From Fusarium oxysporum f. sp. lycopersici 4287 (Eukaryota; Ascomycota; Sordariomycetes; Hypocreales; Nectriaceae), in the NCBI RefSeq assembly GCF_000149955.1, contig NC_030993.1, forward strand, positions 3,863,453 to 3,927,452: a stretch of 64,000 nt of DNA, in the 5' to 3' direction. The position numbers were made by a program, and so were the translations under genes. The number at the start of each line of letters is the position of its first letter. The stretch's first letter is position 1. This document shows positions 55,319-64,000 of this stretch, piece by piece. Under the pieces are notes generated by a model. That model was not told the DNA's origin and did not search any database. It saw only the letters and a list, made by a program, of their open reading frames with translations.

Positions 55319-56968
55319 ATGCCCCAGAGAATTATTATCATTGGTGGTGTTGCGGGTGGTATGTCTGCGGCCACCCGTCTTCGGCGTCTCGATGAGTCAG
55401 CCATCATTACTGTATTCGAACAGGGAGCTTATACCGGCTTCGCCAACTGCGGCATCCCCTACGCGCTGGGCAAGGTTATTGAGCATGACGAGGAGCTGAT
55501 CCTACGCACACCGGATGACTTTAAGCAGCGATTTAATATCGATGTTCATCTTCACGCTGAAGTCGTCAGTATCAATCGTGAAAAACACTCAGTCAGTGTA
55601 CGGACTGGAGGAGATGACTGCATTCGTCAATTTGGATACGACAAGCTCATCCTTGCCCAGGGTGCCGAGGCACTTCGCCCTTCATGTGCTGGGACGGAAT
55701 TGGACAACATTGCCACAATGCAGACAATTGCTGACCTCCAAAAGGTACATGATTTGCTGTCACATTACGATGCAAAGCACATATGTGTGATCGGAGCCGG
55801 ATTTATCGGTATCGAGGTGGCTGAGAACTTGCGAAAGCTTGGACTCGAAGTTTCAATAGTCGAGTATGGGTCGCATGTCTTTCCGCCTATTGATGGCGAG
55901 ATGGCTGAAATACTTCACTCAGAACTCCGTAACAACGGAATCCAGCTATTTCTGAACGAATCAGCCCAGAAGATCGATAAATCCCAAGTCATCTTATCTA
56001 GTGGATGCGTACTACCCGCTGACTTGGTGATTTTGGCTGCAGGGGTCAGGGCAAGAACAGGTCTGGCAAGGCAGGCTGGTTTAGTATTGGGCGCGACCGG
56101 AGTCAGCGTCAACACTCACATGCAAACCTCTGACCCTGACATATATGCAGTCGGAGATATGGTTGAGACACAAAACAATATCATGGAGAAGCCAGCAATG
56201 CTCGCCCTGGCTGGCCCAGCCAACAGACAAGGTCGAATGGCGGCTGACCATATCTGCGGCAAAGCGGTGAATTATCGTGGTAATGTTGGCACATCCGTCT
56301 GTCGGGTGTTTGGTCTGACGCTCGGCTTTGTCGGACTTTCGACTCAAGTACTCCGTCGACTTGGTCATGATCCTCTTTCGATCACGGTGCACCCCCCTGA
56401 TCATGCAGGATATTTTCCAGGTTCACAAACTATGACTATCAGACTTGCCTTCCGGAAAGAAACAGGCCACATAATGGGAGTGCAGATTATAGGCAGGGGT
56501 GGTGTTGACAAAAGAATCGACGTTTTGGCGACAGCTATGCAGTTTGGCAGCACGGTCTTTGATCTCGAGCATCTTGAGCTGGGATACGCACCACCATATG
56601 GCTCGGCAAAGGATGCAGTCAATATGGCTGGCTTTGTGGCATCTAATGTTCTTCGTGGAGACTGTAAGATTGTTCAAGCTGAACAGCTTACTAGAGAGAA
56701 ACTCGACAAACTGCAAGTTGTGGACGTCCGCTCCCCCGAGGAATTTGCTCGTGGTCATCTTCACCAGGCAGTCAATCTCCCGCTCAACGACCTAAGGCAA
56801 CAGTCGGGCACCCTGGATAGGTCAAGACCAACTATGGTATACTGTCAAGTTGGTTACCGCGGCTATTTGGCTTACTGTATTCTCAGACAGTTCAGGTTTG
56901 GCGTCGTTAATCTGGACGGGGGCTTCAAAACAGTAGTTCAAGGAGGATATCAATCGCTGTATAGTTGA
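55319..56968 (+). CDS. CoA-disulfide reductase-like FAD/NAD(P) oxidoreductase fused to rhodanese
   Basis: Intronless, 549 residues from ATG 55319. The N-terminal FAD motif (IIIIGGVAGGMSAATRLRR) is followed by FANCGIPYALG, with redox Cys44 of the single-cysteine CoA-disulfide/NADH-oxidase group. The NAD(P) motif CVIGAGFIGIEVAENLRKLG and the second FAD contact DPDIYAVGDMVE follow, then the dimer domain. The last 110 residues form a rhodanese domain (LQVVDVRSPEEFARGHL) with a candidate active Cys509 in VYCQVGYRG. This two-domain arrangement is known from bacteria (CoADR-RHD). It should reduce CoA- or persulfide-type disulfides with NAD(P)H and handle sulfane sulfur in the cytosol. No targeting signal is visible. 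The lack of introns and bacterial layout suggest ancestral transfer from bacteria. Confidence 0.88.
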   Translation: MPQRIIIIGGVAGGMSAATRLRRLDESAIITVFEQGAYTGFANCGIPYALGKVIEHDEELILRTPDDFKQRFNIDVHLHAEVVSINREKHSVSVRTGGDDCIRQFGYDKLILAQGAEALRPSCAGTELDNIATMQTIADLQKVHDLLSHYDAKHICVIGAGFIGIEVAENLRKLGLEVSIVEYGSHVFPPIDGEMAEILHSELRNNGIQLFLNESAQKIDKSQVILSSGCVLPADLVILAAGVRARTGLARQAGLVLGATGVSVNTHMQTSDPDIYAVGDMVETQNNIMEKPAMLALAGPANRQGRMAADHICGKAVNYRGNVGTSVCRVFGLTLGFVGLSTQVLRRLGHDPLSITVHPPDHAGYFPGSQTMTIRLAFRKETGHIMGVQIIGRGGVDKRIDVLATAMQFGSTVFDLEHLELGYAPPYGSAKDAVNMAGFVASNVLRGDCKIVQAEQLTREKLDKLQVVDVRSPEEFARGHLHQAVNLPLNDLRQQSGTLDRSRPTMVYCQVGYRGYLAYCILRQFRFGVVNLDGGFKTVVQGGYQSLYS

Positions 56969-57096
56969 AGTCTGCTCTCAAGTTGCCTTTACTAAAGAGT
57001 AGTGATTGCTCTTATACACTCCGCTTTTTGCACCCTGGACCATACCTCTTTGCACCAAACCAATTGCGGTGGCTTTTTTTAAAGGTACATCAGTCT

Positions 57097-57800
57097 TCAT
57101 AGCTTATGCTCACCTTTGCACCTATGTTCCTCGTACTCCAGGTCAGGCTGGCCCTCCCAGTGTAAGGTCTCTAGGTCACTCGAGTTCCCAAAGATGTACT
57201 TTGCACTCGCATCAGAATGAGGACCTTGGGGATGGCGTTGGGCCGCTGCAGCCTCAACAAGTAACTGGCATTGACTGGCCCGCTCCACGAGAGTCATGAG
57301 GAAGCACGTCCCACCAACTGTCGCACCAGTTGTAAGGAGACCATAATTTTGAAGAATCATAGCCTTGCCCTTGGGTCGTACATACTGTTGTTATTACCAA
57401 TCGTGGTGAAGGAATACAGAATCTCCAAACATTCCTAAAGCAGCGCCGATCTTGCCACCTTCTTCTTGAGTGACGAAGACACCTCCAAAGTCCTGTACAT
57501 CATCAGAATAAAATAACCAAGCAAATAAGCTCAAACATAAACACGGTAAACAGCCTGGGCATCACCGTAAAGGTAAGCAGCGTCTTATGTGATCGTTTCT
57601 ATTGGTCGCCCAAAGACACTCCATACCATGCCATGCACGCTGTGGGTATGGCATGCGGCGACAAAATCTGGTCTCAAGATAAGACTGGCTCTACTACAGC
57701 GAACTGAGTTTCACGGCTTCCAGAACGACCAAGGTATCCAGTCACTTTGTCTGCCCAACTGGGCCAAGGCAAGTCGGCCGACCCTGGGGGAGGTTAGGTC
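57097..57800 (-). pseudogene. class II aldolase/adducin-family pseudogene
   Basis: Minus strand. RPDFVAACHTHSVHGMVWSV carries the metal-binding His pair (HTH) of class II aldolases, followed by FGRPIETIT, a TAA stop (57585-57587) and DAAYLYGDAQAVYR. After an intron-like gap come DFGGVFVTQEEGGKIGAALG, another stop, then ILQNYGLLTTGATV and a C-terminal piece ending GEHKL at 57097. The usual Asn-His-Gly of the third metal-site motif reads Asn-Tyr-Gly here. The N-terminal third is not recognisable. The stop at 57585 sits where a Gln is usual (CAA to TAA), which fits repeat-induced point mutation. It is a dead copy of a fungal class II aldolase of about 290 residues. Confidence 0.65.
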
Positions 57801-58530
57801 TTGACAGTGTGGACTATCGTGAATCTAGAATGAGCTATTATAATAGCTCATAAGCCTTGTTTTCTCCCGTGAGTGCCAAGGCGTATCGGTAGTGCAAGCA
57901 CAGGTCGTCCACCCTGCCATCCTACCCAACATTGTCAGCCGCCCTGCCCCATAACTGCCCCCTACCTGTAATTCAAAACCTGGCCCTAAACCCCAAAAGA
58001 ATATTCCGTGTATGGGGCTGCCGTTAGGTTAGATCCTCGGGCACATAGCTTAGTCCTTTCCACCGCCAAGAAAACCATATGTGAGAAGCCGGCATAACAA
58101 TCGTAAACTGCTAATCATACAACTCAATAACTAGCAGAATAACCCACAGTAAGCTTGCATGTCAGCAGCCCCTAACCTCATTCAACTATTCCGGGATATA
58201 CATATAGTCTAGATCACATCTAGTAGCATATGTTATTTATTCCGCGCCGTTCATATCTATCTTCTAAGTCAGGAATGAGGCAAGAGAACAACTCTCAGCG
58301 ACTACTAGAAGACGATAAGGTAGTGATTAGGACATTCACAGCGAGGGCGATGCCTAACGGCCCCCAATTTGCGTAATCTCAGCTGTATTGGGATTGAGAT
58401 CCTTTTAGGCAGCATAACCTACTATTTAAAAAAATAATGATTTAATAATAATTTAAAAGAAATAAATATTTATATTTAAATAAAAAAAACAATCTCTACT
58501 TTGCTATCTTTTATTACAAAGCTAACCAAT
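57801..58530. other. intergenic, AT-rich at its end
   Basis: No gene is recognised. The segment 58420-58500 is nearly pure A/T with long A and T runs. Confidence 0.4.
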
Positions 58531-60070
58531 ATGTCTGGAATCGACAGATCTAAGTTGCTGAGAAGACCCTCGATGGAGTCGCAGCCGATGTCACTACCAA
58601 AGCTTTGACATACCTAATACTCGCAATCAATCCAGACGGCGGTTCCGATCAGATAATCCAAGTCCTCTTCACTAGCCAGGACCCACCTCCTATAGACTTC
58701 AGTACATTGCACCAGATCGTTAAGACCCAAATTTGTGCCTCTGATGCGGACGTGAAAAAATACATCATCAGGGCACTTCAAAGCATCACCGGTAAAGACT
58801 TGTCCTCAAGCCATTCTGAGTTTGTTAAAGGCCTGGTCCGAACATTTGACGGCCGGTAAGTTTCTAATATTTCAGACTTTAGGTATATGCTTTGCAACAA
58901 GAGGCTACTATCCTGCAGCTTGCTTCCTGTTCCTACTTGGCCAAGCGAGATGCCCATGCCGGAGTTGCTGGCAGCCATTGTCAAATTACATCCGCCTGCA
59001 AAGATGTATCGATTCATGACTAGGCCGATGCTTTCAGTAAAGAAAGTTTCCTGAGAATCAGGGCTTCTCAGTCAGAAATGGTTCTTTGTATTCTCTATCA
59101 TGCGGCTATGGCTGCTGACGCCGGCTACTCAATGACAATGCCCATGGCAGTCGAGGCGTTGAATGCATTAAAAATTTATCGTCAAGACGAGGATGGGAAG
59201 CCTTTCCAACTTGTAGAAGTTGTCCAGGGTTGCCGCGGTCTCATCATCTGGAGTGAGAATGACCGGTCGTTCCGCATTCGATCTCCCCTTCTTGGCGACT
59301 ACCTCAAACGTGAGGTCTTTGGGACCGACTACGATAAGCGATGTGTCACCGCTTCACACCGCTATCTATCATCTGAAATTTTCGCAAATGGGGCCTGCAG
59401 ATCGTCTGCTGCTCTCAAATAATGCTTCCGGGAAAATAGGTACCTTTGGTTCGCATCGGGATTCCTCGGTTTGGGGTTGGCCAAAGCTGTCCCGGAAGCA
59501 CTTGTGCAAGACTTCAGACAGCTTTCGTCTCGAAGAGGATCAATCGAATCATATCAGCAGGCAGCTGAAGCAAATCCCTTTGAAAACGAGACCAGTTATG
59601 ATGAACTTGAGGAATATCACGAGCACTGGCATTGTTTCACTACTGGATAAAGCCCGCTCCACTTGGCGGCGCTTCCATCAGCTCCGGCATACTTGATCGA
59701 TGTACTAGTGGCATTTGGAGAAGATCTTGAAGCCCGAGATTGCCTTAGGCGTACCGCGCTTCATTTAGCTGCCGAGACAGAGGGCGATATTAGTATCATG
59801 GAATCTCTCGTCGAGGCGGGCGCTAATGTGTTTGCCAAGGACGACGATGCAGGCGATACGCCCTTGGTTAATGCCGTCATACACCGGGGCCCTGCCTCTG
59901 TTAAGTTTCTCTTGGGGAACGGTGCTGAAATCAGTGAGCTTAATGACGGTATTCTTAAGCAGTGTCGACAAGAGAACCCAGGTGTTGCGGTCTATCTGCA
60001 GGAGCTAGGCATCGACGTTCTAGCTGCTGATGAGAGTGAGGCTGAAGATTTAAATAGTAACCAAGTTTAA
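58531..60070 (+). pseudogene. STAND/NACHT-ankyrin protein pseudogene (5' truncated)
   Basis: Reading from about 58554, LDGVAADVTTKALTYLILAI and ASDADVKKYIIRALQSI match the region after the NACHT domain of fungal STAND proteins. Then comes a degenerate stretch (58860-59060). A well-kept part follows: GCRGLIIWSENDRSFRIRSPL, then CVTASHRYLSSEIFANGACR, then SYQQAAEANPFENETSYDEL, and ankyrin repeats (SPLHLAALPSAPAYLIDVLV and RTALHLAAETEGDISIMESL) to TAA 60068-60070. In-frame TAA codons interrupt it at 59420-59422 and 59651-59653, where Gln or Lys would be expected. The N-terminal effector and P-loop parts are missing. It resembles members of the self/non-self recognition repertoire, now inactive. 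Confidence 0.6.
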
Positions 60071-60480
60071 TGAAACCAACCTATTATTTACCTCCTTTTT
60101 ATCTATACATGCTCATGCTTCTAACTTCTTACTTTTATTTTATTATTATTATATTTTACCTCTTTGCCTTTTGTTCTAGGCTTAAGATATTATGTTATAA
60201 GAGAATATAATATAAAAGTAGTAATAATATATAATAGTATATATAAGCCAGTTTTAAGTAATTAAGATAGGACTAAGAATAAATACCAAGACTTAATTAA
60301 AGGTATATAAGTATTAGTAAAATTACTAGCTTGTAAATAGTATTAGTCTTATTAGTAATATATAAACTCTAACTAAGTTATAAGGTTTATAATAATATAA
60401 TATAATATAATATATATATTATAATAAAATAAATAATAAAATCGTATTAATTTACCTCTAAGGGCCTTTCTTTAGTAATA
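60071..60480. repeat. extreme AT-rich, TA-step-rich tract
   Basis: About 400 bases of almost only A and T, with TATAA and TAATA-type steps repeated irregularly. No ORF, no terminal repeats. It fits a heavily RIP-mutated transposon relict, but the parent element cannot be named. Confidence 0.45.
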
Positions 60481-61479
60481 GTCCCCTTTAGGCTTTTAAT
60501 ACTATTAAAGCTAAAGAGGCAGAATATAATAGCAAGGTCCTTAAAGGGGAATACTTTAAATTACATATAAGCAAGGTAGCAGCAGCCATCCCAGGCATAA
60601 CACCAAGTGAATCTGGATACAAGCTCTTATCCAAGCTTTTTGCAGGCCTATCAGAGCCTACACACTGGTCGTTAACAGATTCTCCGACCACTCGGCGATC
60701 TGACCGCGAAACATGCACGGGGCTCGCATGGGCACAAACGCGCGTGAGATCCTTTTGACAAGGCGGACTGCATTTTTGGCGTAAAGGTTACACTGTAATT
60801 GCAGAGGGGTTTAGGTGTGGATGGCCCCCGTTCATCTAACTGGCTGTGCCTGAGCAGGGGAGCCCACCCCCGGAGCACCGTGCCGCTCAACCACTATCAG
60901 TTGGTTGTGGGGGAGAAAAGGAGCATTAGCCTCCGACACCCGCTTCTGGAAATAACGGGAACTTGAACAAATTGGGTAATACAGCAATCTTAGGTGAAGG
61001 GAGCGCGTCGACACGAGGCTCACCGAACATACGGCAGAAGTACGAGCGTAAGAGCATACGAGCTAATAAACCCGAAATGCCAGTGTTTTATAAATGTTGT
61101 TCGGCTCTTGTAGAATGAAGAACTCTGAGTTTGTTTGGGATAGAGGAATCTTTTCTGTCGCAGATTGATGGTAAGCATTCTGGGATGACTTACAGACAAC
61201 TTAGATACACGGCCCGGGTCTCCGTCATCTAGAAGGGAAAGGCACAAGGTTCGTTCCGTCCAACATAGACCCCTGCAAGGGCACATCCCATTTTGCTTTC
61301 TTCCAGCGCCCAATGTAGCACCTAAACACGGCATCGGTCCTTGGTCATTTTCGACAGCGTCTTGGTTGATCATGGCTCTCATTGGTATATGAATGCGGCT
61401 TCTGTCGTGTTTTTCGAGATCACGGTTACCGAGATCCTACCCACGACCTTCACCAATCGTCGACTGGGGTTTCGTCATC
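60481..61479. other. intergenic, promoter side of cellobiose dehydrogenase
   Basis: GC content returns to normal after about 60580. Short frames on the minus strand (60488-61382) have no family resemblance. No tRNA or repeat is recognised. Confidence 0.35.
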
Positions 61480-64000
61480 ATGGTTTCCCACCGCTCTTTA
61501 TGGCTTCTGGCCCTAGCGCCTCGTGAGTTTGAATATGCTCTTCGACAGTTTTAGAGTGCTGACCTTGAGAAGTTACCCAGTATGTGTCTGCTCAGCAATC
61601 AACACCAGCACCTTACACCGATCCCGGCACTGGGATCGTGTTCGACACATGGACCGCATCCCGCATGACTTTCGGTTTCAGTTTCCCCGAAAATGGACAG
61701 ACCACCAACGCCGATGAGTTCATTGGATACCTCGTAAGGCAATATTCGAAACCAATAGCTCTTCTTTTCTGACCATGTAAACAGAATTGCGCCACTCCCA
61801 ACGGGGAGGGCACAGGATGGTGCGGTCTCTCCTACGGCGGACCCATGACAAACTCGCTCTTACTCTTTGCCTACCCTCACGATGGCGATATCCTTACCGC
61901 CTTCCTTTGGGCTAACGCCCAGGTCGAGCCTGTCCCGTACGAGGGCGAGGCTGTTCTGACCCAGATCTCTTCCAGCATCACTGAGGATGGCTTTACTCTT
62001 ATCTACCGCTGCCAGGGATGCACTTCCTGGTCACAAGACGGAAACTCCGGTCAATTGGCGACCACGTCTCCGGTCGCCGTTCTCGGTTGGGCCCACAGCA
62101 CCACGAATGTGATTAACCCTGAGTGCCCCCGTGAGGCCCGGATGGTCCAGCACGAAACACAGAGCATCTTCGGTGGCCAACTTACTAGCAACGCTTTCAA
62201 TGGTGAGTATGACAAGTGGGCTAAGCTCGCCACTAAGGTTGTCGAGGGCAACTGCGACGGCGGTGGTGAGGAGCCCACTTCCACCGCCACCGGTGAGCCT
62301 ACCTCCACCGCTGCACCACCCACCGGTACCCCCGTCCCGGACGAGACATACGACTACGTTGTTGTCGGCGGTGGTGCTGGTGGTCTCCCTGTCGCTGACC
62401 GTCTCAGCGAGGCTGGCAAGAAGGTCCTTCTCATCGAGAAGGGACCTCCATCCTCTGGCCGTTGGGGCGGTACCCGTAAGCCAGACTGGCTTGAAGGCAC
62501 CAACCTGACTCGCTTCGATGTTCCCGGTCTATGCAACGAGATCTGGGCCGACTCTTCCGGCATTGCCTGCCCCGATACCGATCAGATGGCCGGTTGTGTT
62601 CTCGGTGGAGGCACCGCCATCAACGCTGGTCTGTGGTGGCGTCCCAATCCAAAAGACTGGGACTTCAACTTCCCCGATGGCTGGAAGGCCAAAGATATGG
62701 CCAAGTACGAGGGGCGTGTCTTCGGTCGCATTCCTGGTACACGTGTCCCATCTATGGATGGCAAGCTATACCTCGACCAGGGTTTCAAGGTTGTCGCTGG
62801 AGCACTCGACCAGGCCGGTTGGGATGAAGTGAACGCTCTTGAGAAGCCGGCCGCGAAAAACCGTACTTATACCCACCCACCCTTCATGTTCTCCGGAGGT
62901 GAGCGCGGGGGCCCCCTGGCTACCTATCTCGTCTCTGCCAAAGCGCGGAACAACTTCAAGTACTGGACCAACACCCAGGTCAGGCGTGTCGTTCGCTCCG
63001 GCGGTCACGTTACCGGCCTTGAGGTCGAGCCCTTCGCTGGCGCCGGTTATGTCGGCACTGTCAAGCTCACTCCCGAGACTGGTCGCGTTATTCTTGCGGC
63101 TGGCACTTTTGGTAGTGCTAAGATTCTCCTTCGCAGTGAGTCTTGTCTTATCCGTAGGCTGTCAGAGTTTGTTGGTTCTAATCATGCTTCATAGGTGGTA
63201 TTGGCCCGGATGACCAGCTCAAAATTGTCGCCAACTCTAGCCGCGATGGTGGCTCCATGATCGCCAAAGATCAGTGGATCAACCTCCCTGTCGGATACAA
63301 TCTCGAGGACCATACCAATGTAAGTGCATATGACAGAGTCATCAGGTTGTCCGGCTAACAGTATGGTAGACCGACACAGTTATAAAGCACCCCGACGTTG
63401 TGTTCTACGACTTCTACAAGGCCTACGATGACCCTATCCCAGCTGATGAGAAGAAGTACCTGGGTCAGTATGCATGATATTATGCAACTTAGCTATGAAG
63501 TCTAATTTGGAGGTAGATGGGCGCTCCGGTATTCTCGCTCAAGCTGCCCCTAACATTGGCCCGGTCATCTTTGACGAGATTTCTGGTGCTGATGGCCGCG
63601 TCCGATCCATGCAGTGGACCGCTCGTGTTGAGCCCAGTCTCGGAGAGACTAGCAACAGTAAGTACCGCTTGACAGTTGGTGCAATGTATGAGACCAGACC
63701 TAACTCGTGAATCAGAGTCCATCACCATTAGCCAGTACCTCGGCCGTGGTGCCAAGTCACGTGGTCGCATGACCATCACCAGTGCTCTCAACACTGTCGT
63801 CTCTGGTAACCCCTACCTAAATGACCCAGAAGACAAGAAAGCTGTTGTGACTGCCCTTGACAACCTTCGTGAAGCGCTTTCTGGCGTTAAGGGTCTGGAG
63901 TGGCTCCAACCCGCTCCTGATGTCACCTCGCAGCAATACGTCGATGATGTAAGTGGTTCATGAATCTTTGATGGTGTTCAAGGCATGATCTAATGGTACA
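61480..64000 (+). CDS. cellobiose dehydrogenase, cytochrome plus flavodehydrogenase (3' end outside window)
   Basis: ATG 61480 gives a signal peptide (MVSHRSLWLLALAPL); the first intron (61523-61572, acceptor GAGAAG) restores the frame into YVSAQQSTPAPYTDPGTGIV. Further introns are at 61734-61784, 63136-63194, 63320-63369, 63464-63516, 63658-63715 and from 63949. The N-terminal cytochrome domain has the haem-ligand candidates Met in ASRMTFGFSFP and His in GWAHSTTNV. A Thr/Pro/Ser-rich linker (GEEPTSTATGEPTSTAAPPT) leads to the GMC domain: YDYVVVGGGAGGLPVADRLS, CVLGGGTAINAGLWWRPN, VILAAGTFGSAKILL and NLPVGYNLEDHTN. The enzyme oxidises cellobiose to its lactone and can feed electrons to lytic polysaccharide monooxygenases. 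The C-terminus, with the catalytic His, and any CBM1 lie past the edge. Confidence 0.92.

Noticed and set aside
55319..56968. CoA-disulfide reductase gene as bacterial contamination
   Set aside because: It is flanked on both sides by fungal intron-containing or fungal-family genes in one continuous sequence.
57006..57299. 97-codon plus-strand ORF
   Set aside because: It overlaps the class II aldolase relict on the other strand, which explains the open frame.

Overview
The window looks like nuclear DNA of a filamentous ascomycete, most likely Fusarium or a close relative. Genes are separated by 0.1-2 kb, most carry short (45-100 bp) GT-AG introns, and the families present are typical of such fungi: Zn2Cys6 regulators, a LaeA-like methyltransferase, LysM and STAND/ankyrin proteins, GH71, cellobiose dehydrogenase, and a bZIP/DUF3425 factor. 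All functional calls come from reading motifs and splice sites; no database search was run.

Layout. 0-6 kb: an MFS transporter and a STAND-N-terminal/ankyrin-type protein. 6.5-11.5 kb: a secreted flavin L-amino-acid-oxidase-like enzyme, a broken cysteine-rich secreted ORF and a membrane fatty acid desaturase-like protein. 12-17.4 kb: decayed or frameshifted genes (RTA1-like, short-chain dehydrogenase, NmrA-like). 18.5-21.4 kb: a large C2H2+Zn2Cys6 regulator, followed after 13 bp by a 759-bp non-autonomous hAT element with matching terminal repeats and an 8-bp target duplication. 22.2-31.5 kb: metal-dependent cyclase/hydrolase, sugar-type MFS transporter, small cupin, LaeA-like methyltransferase and a Zn2Cys6 regulator, a plausible co-regulated metabolic group with a GATA-motif array in one shared promoter. 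32-40.5 kb: three glycoside hydrolases (GH31, GH71 with a CBM24-like tail, and a secreted clan GH-A type enzyme). 41-47 kb: a regulator fragment, an F-box protein, a LysM gene with two Trp-to-stop changes, and an aspartic protease. 48.6-57 kb: a secreted GMC oxidoreductase, an NAD(P)-dependent alcohol dehydrogenase, a bZIP factor sharing a repeat-bearing promoter with it, a small secreted cysteine-rich protein and a bacterial-looking CoA-disulfide reductase/rhodanese fusion. 57-64 kb: a class II aldolase pseudogene, a STAND/ankyrin pseudogene, an AT-rich tract and the 5' part of a two-domain cellobiose dehydrogenase that runs off the window.

Two kinds of damage recur. Several genes carry stop codons where the family has Gln or Trp, and AT-rich TpA-rich tracts occur; both fit repeat-induced point mutation. 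Separately, at least seven single-base frameshifts in four otherwise well-kept genes all fall in short G or T runs, so assembly errors must be considered before calling those genes dead.

The strongest items for follow-up are the hAT element with its target duplication, the three-copy 26-bp repeat in the divergent ADH/bZIP promoter, the GATA heptamer array, the LysM gene with aligned Trp-to-stop changes, and the CoA-disulfide reductase/rhodanese gene.
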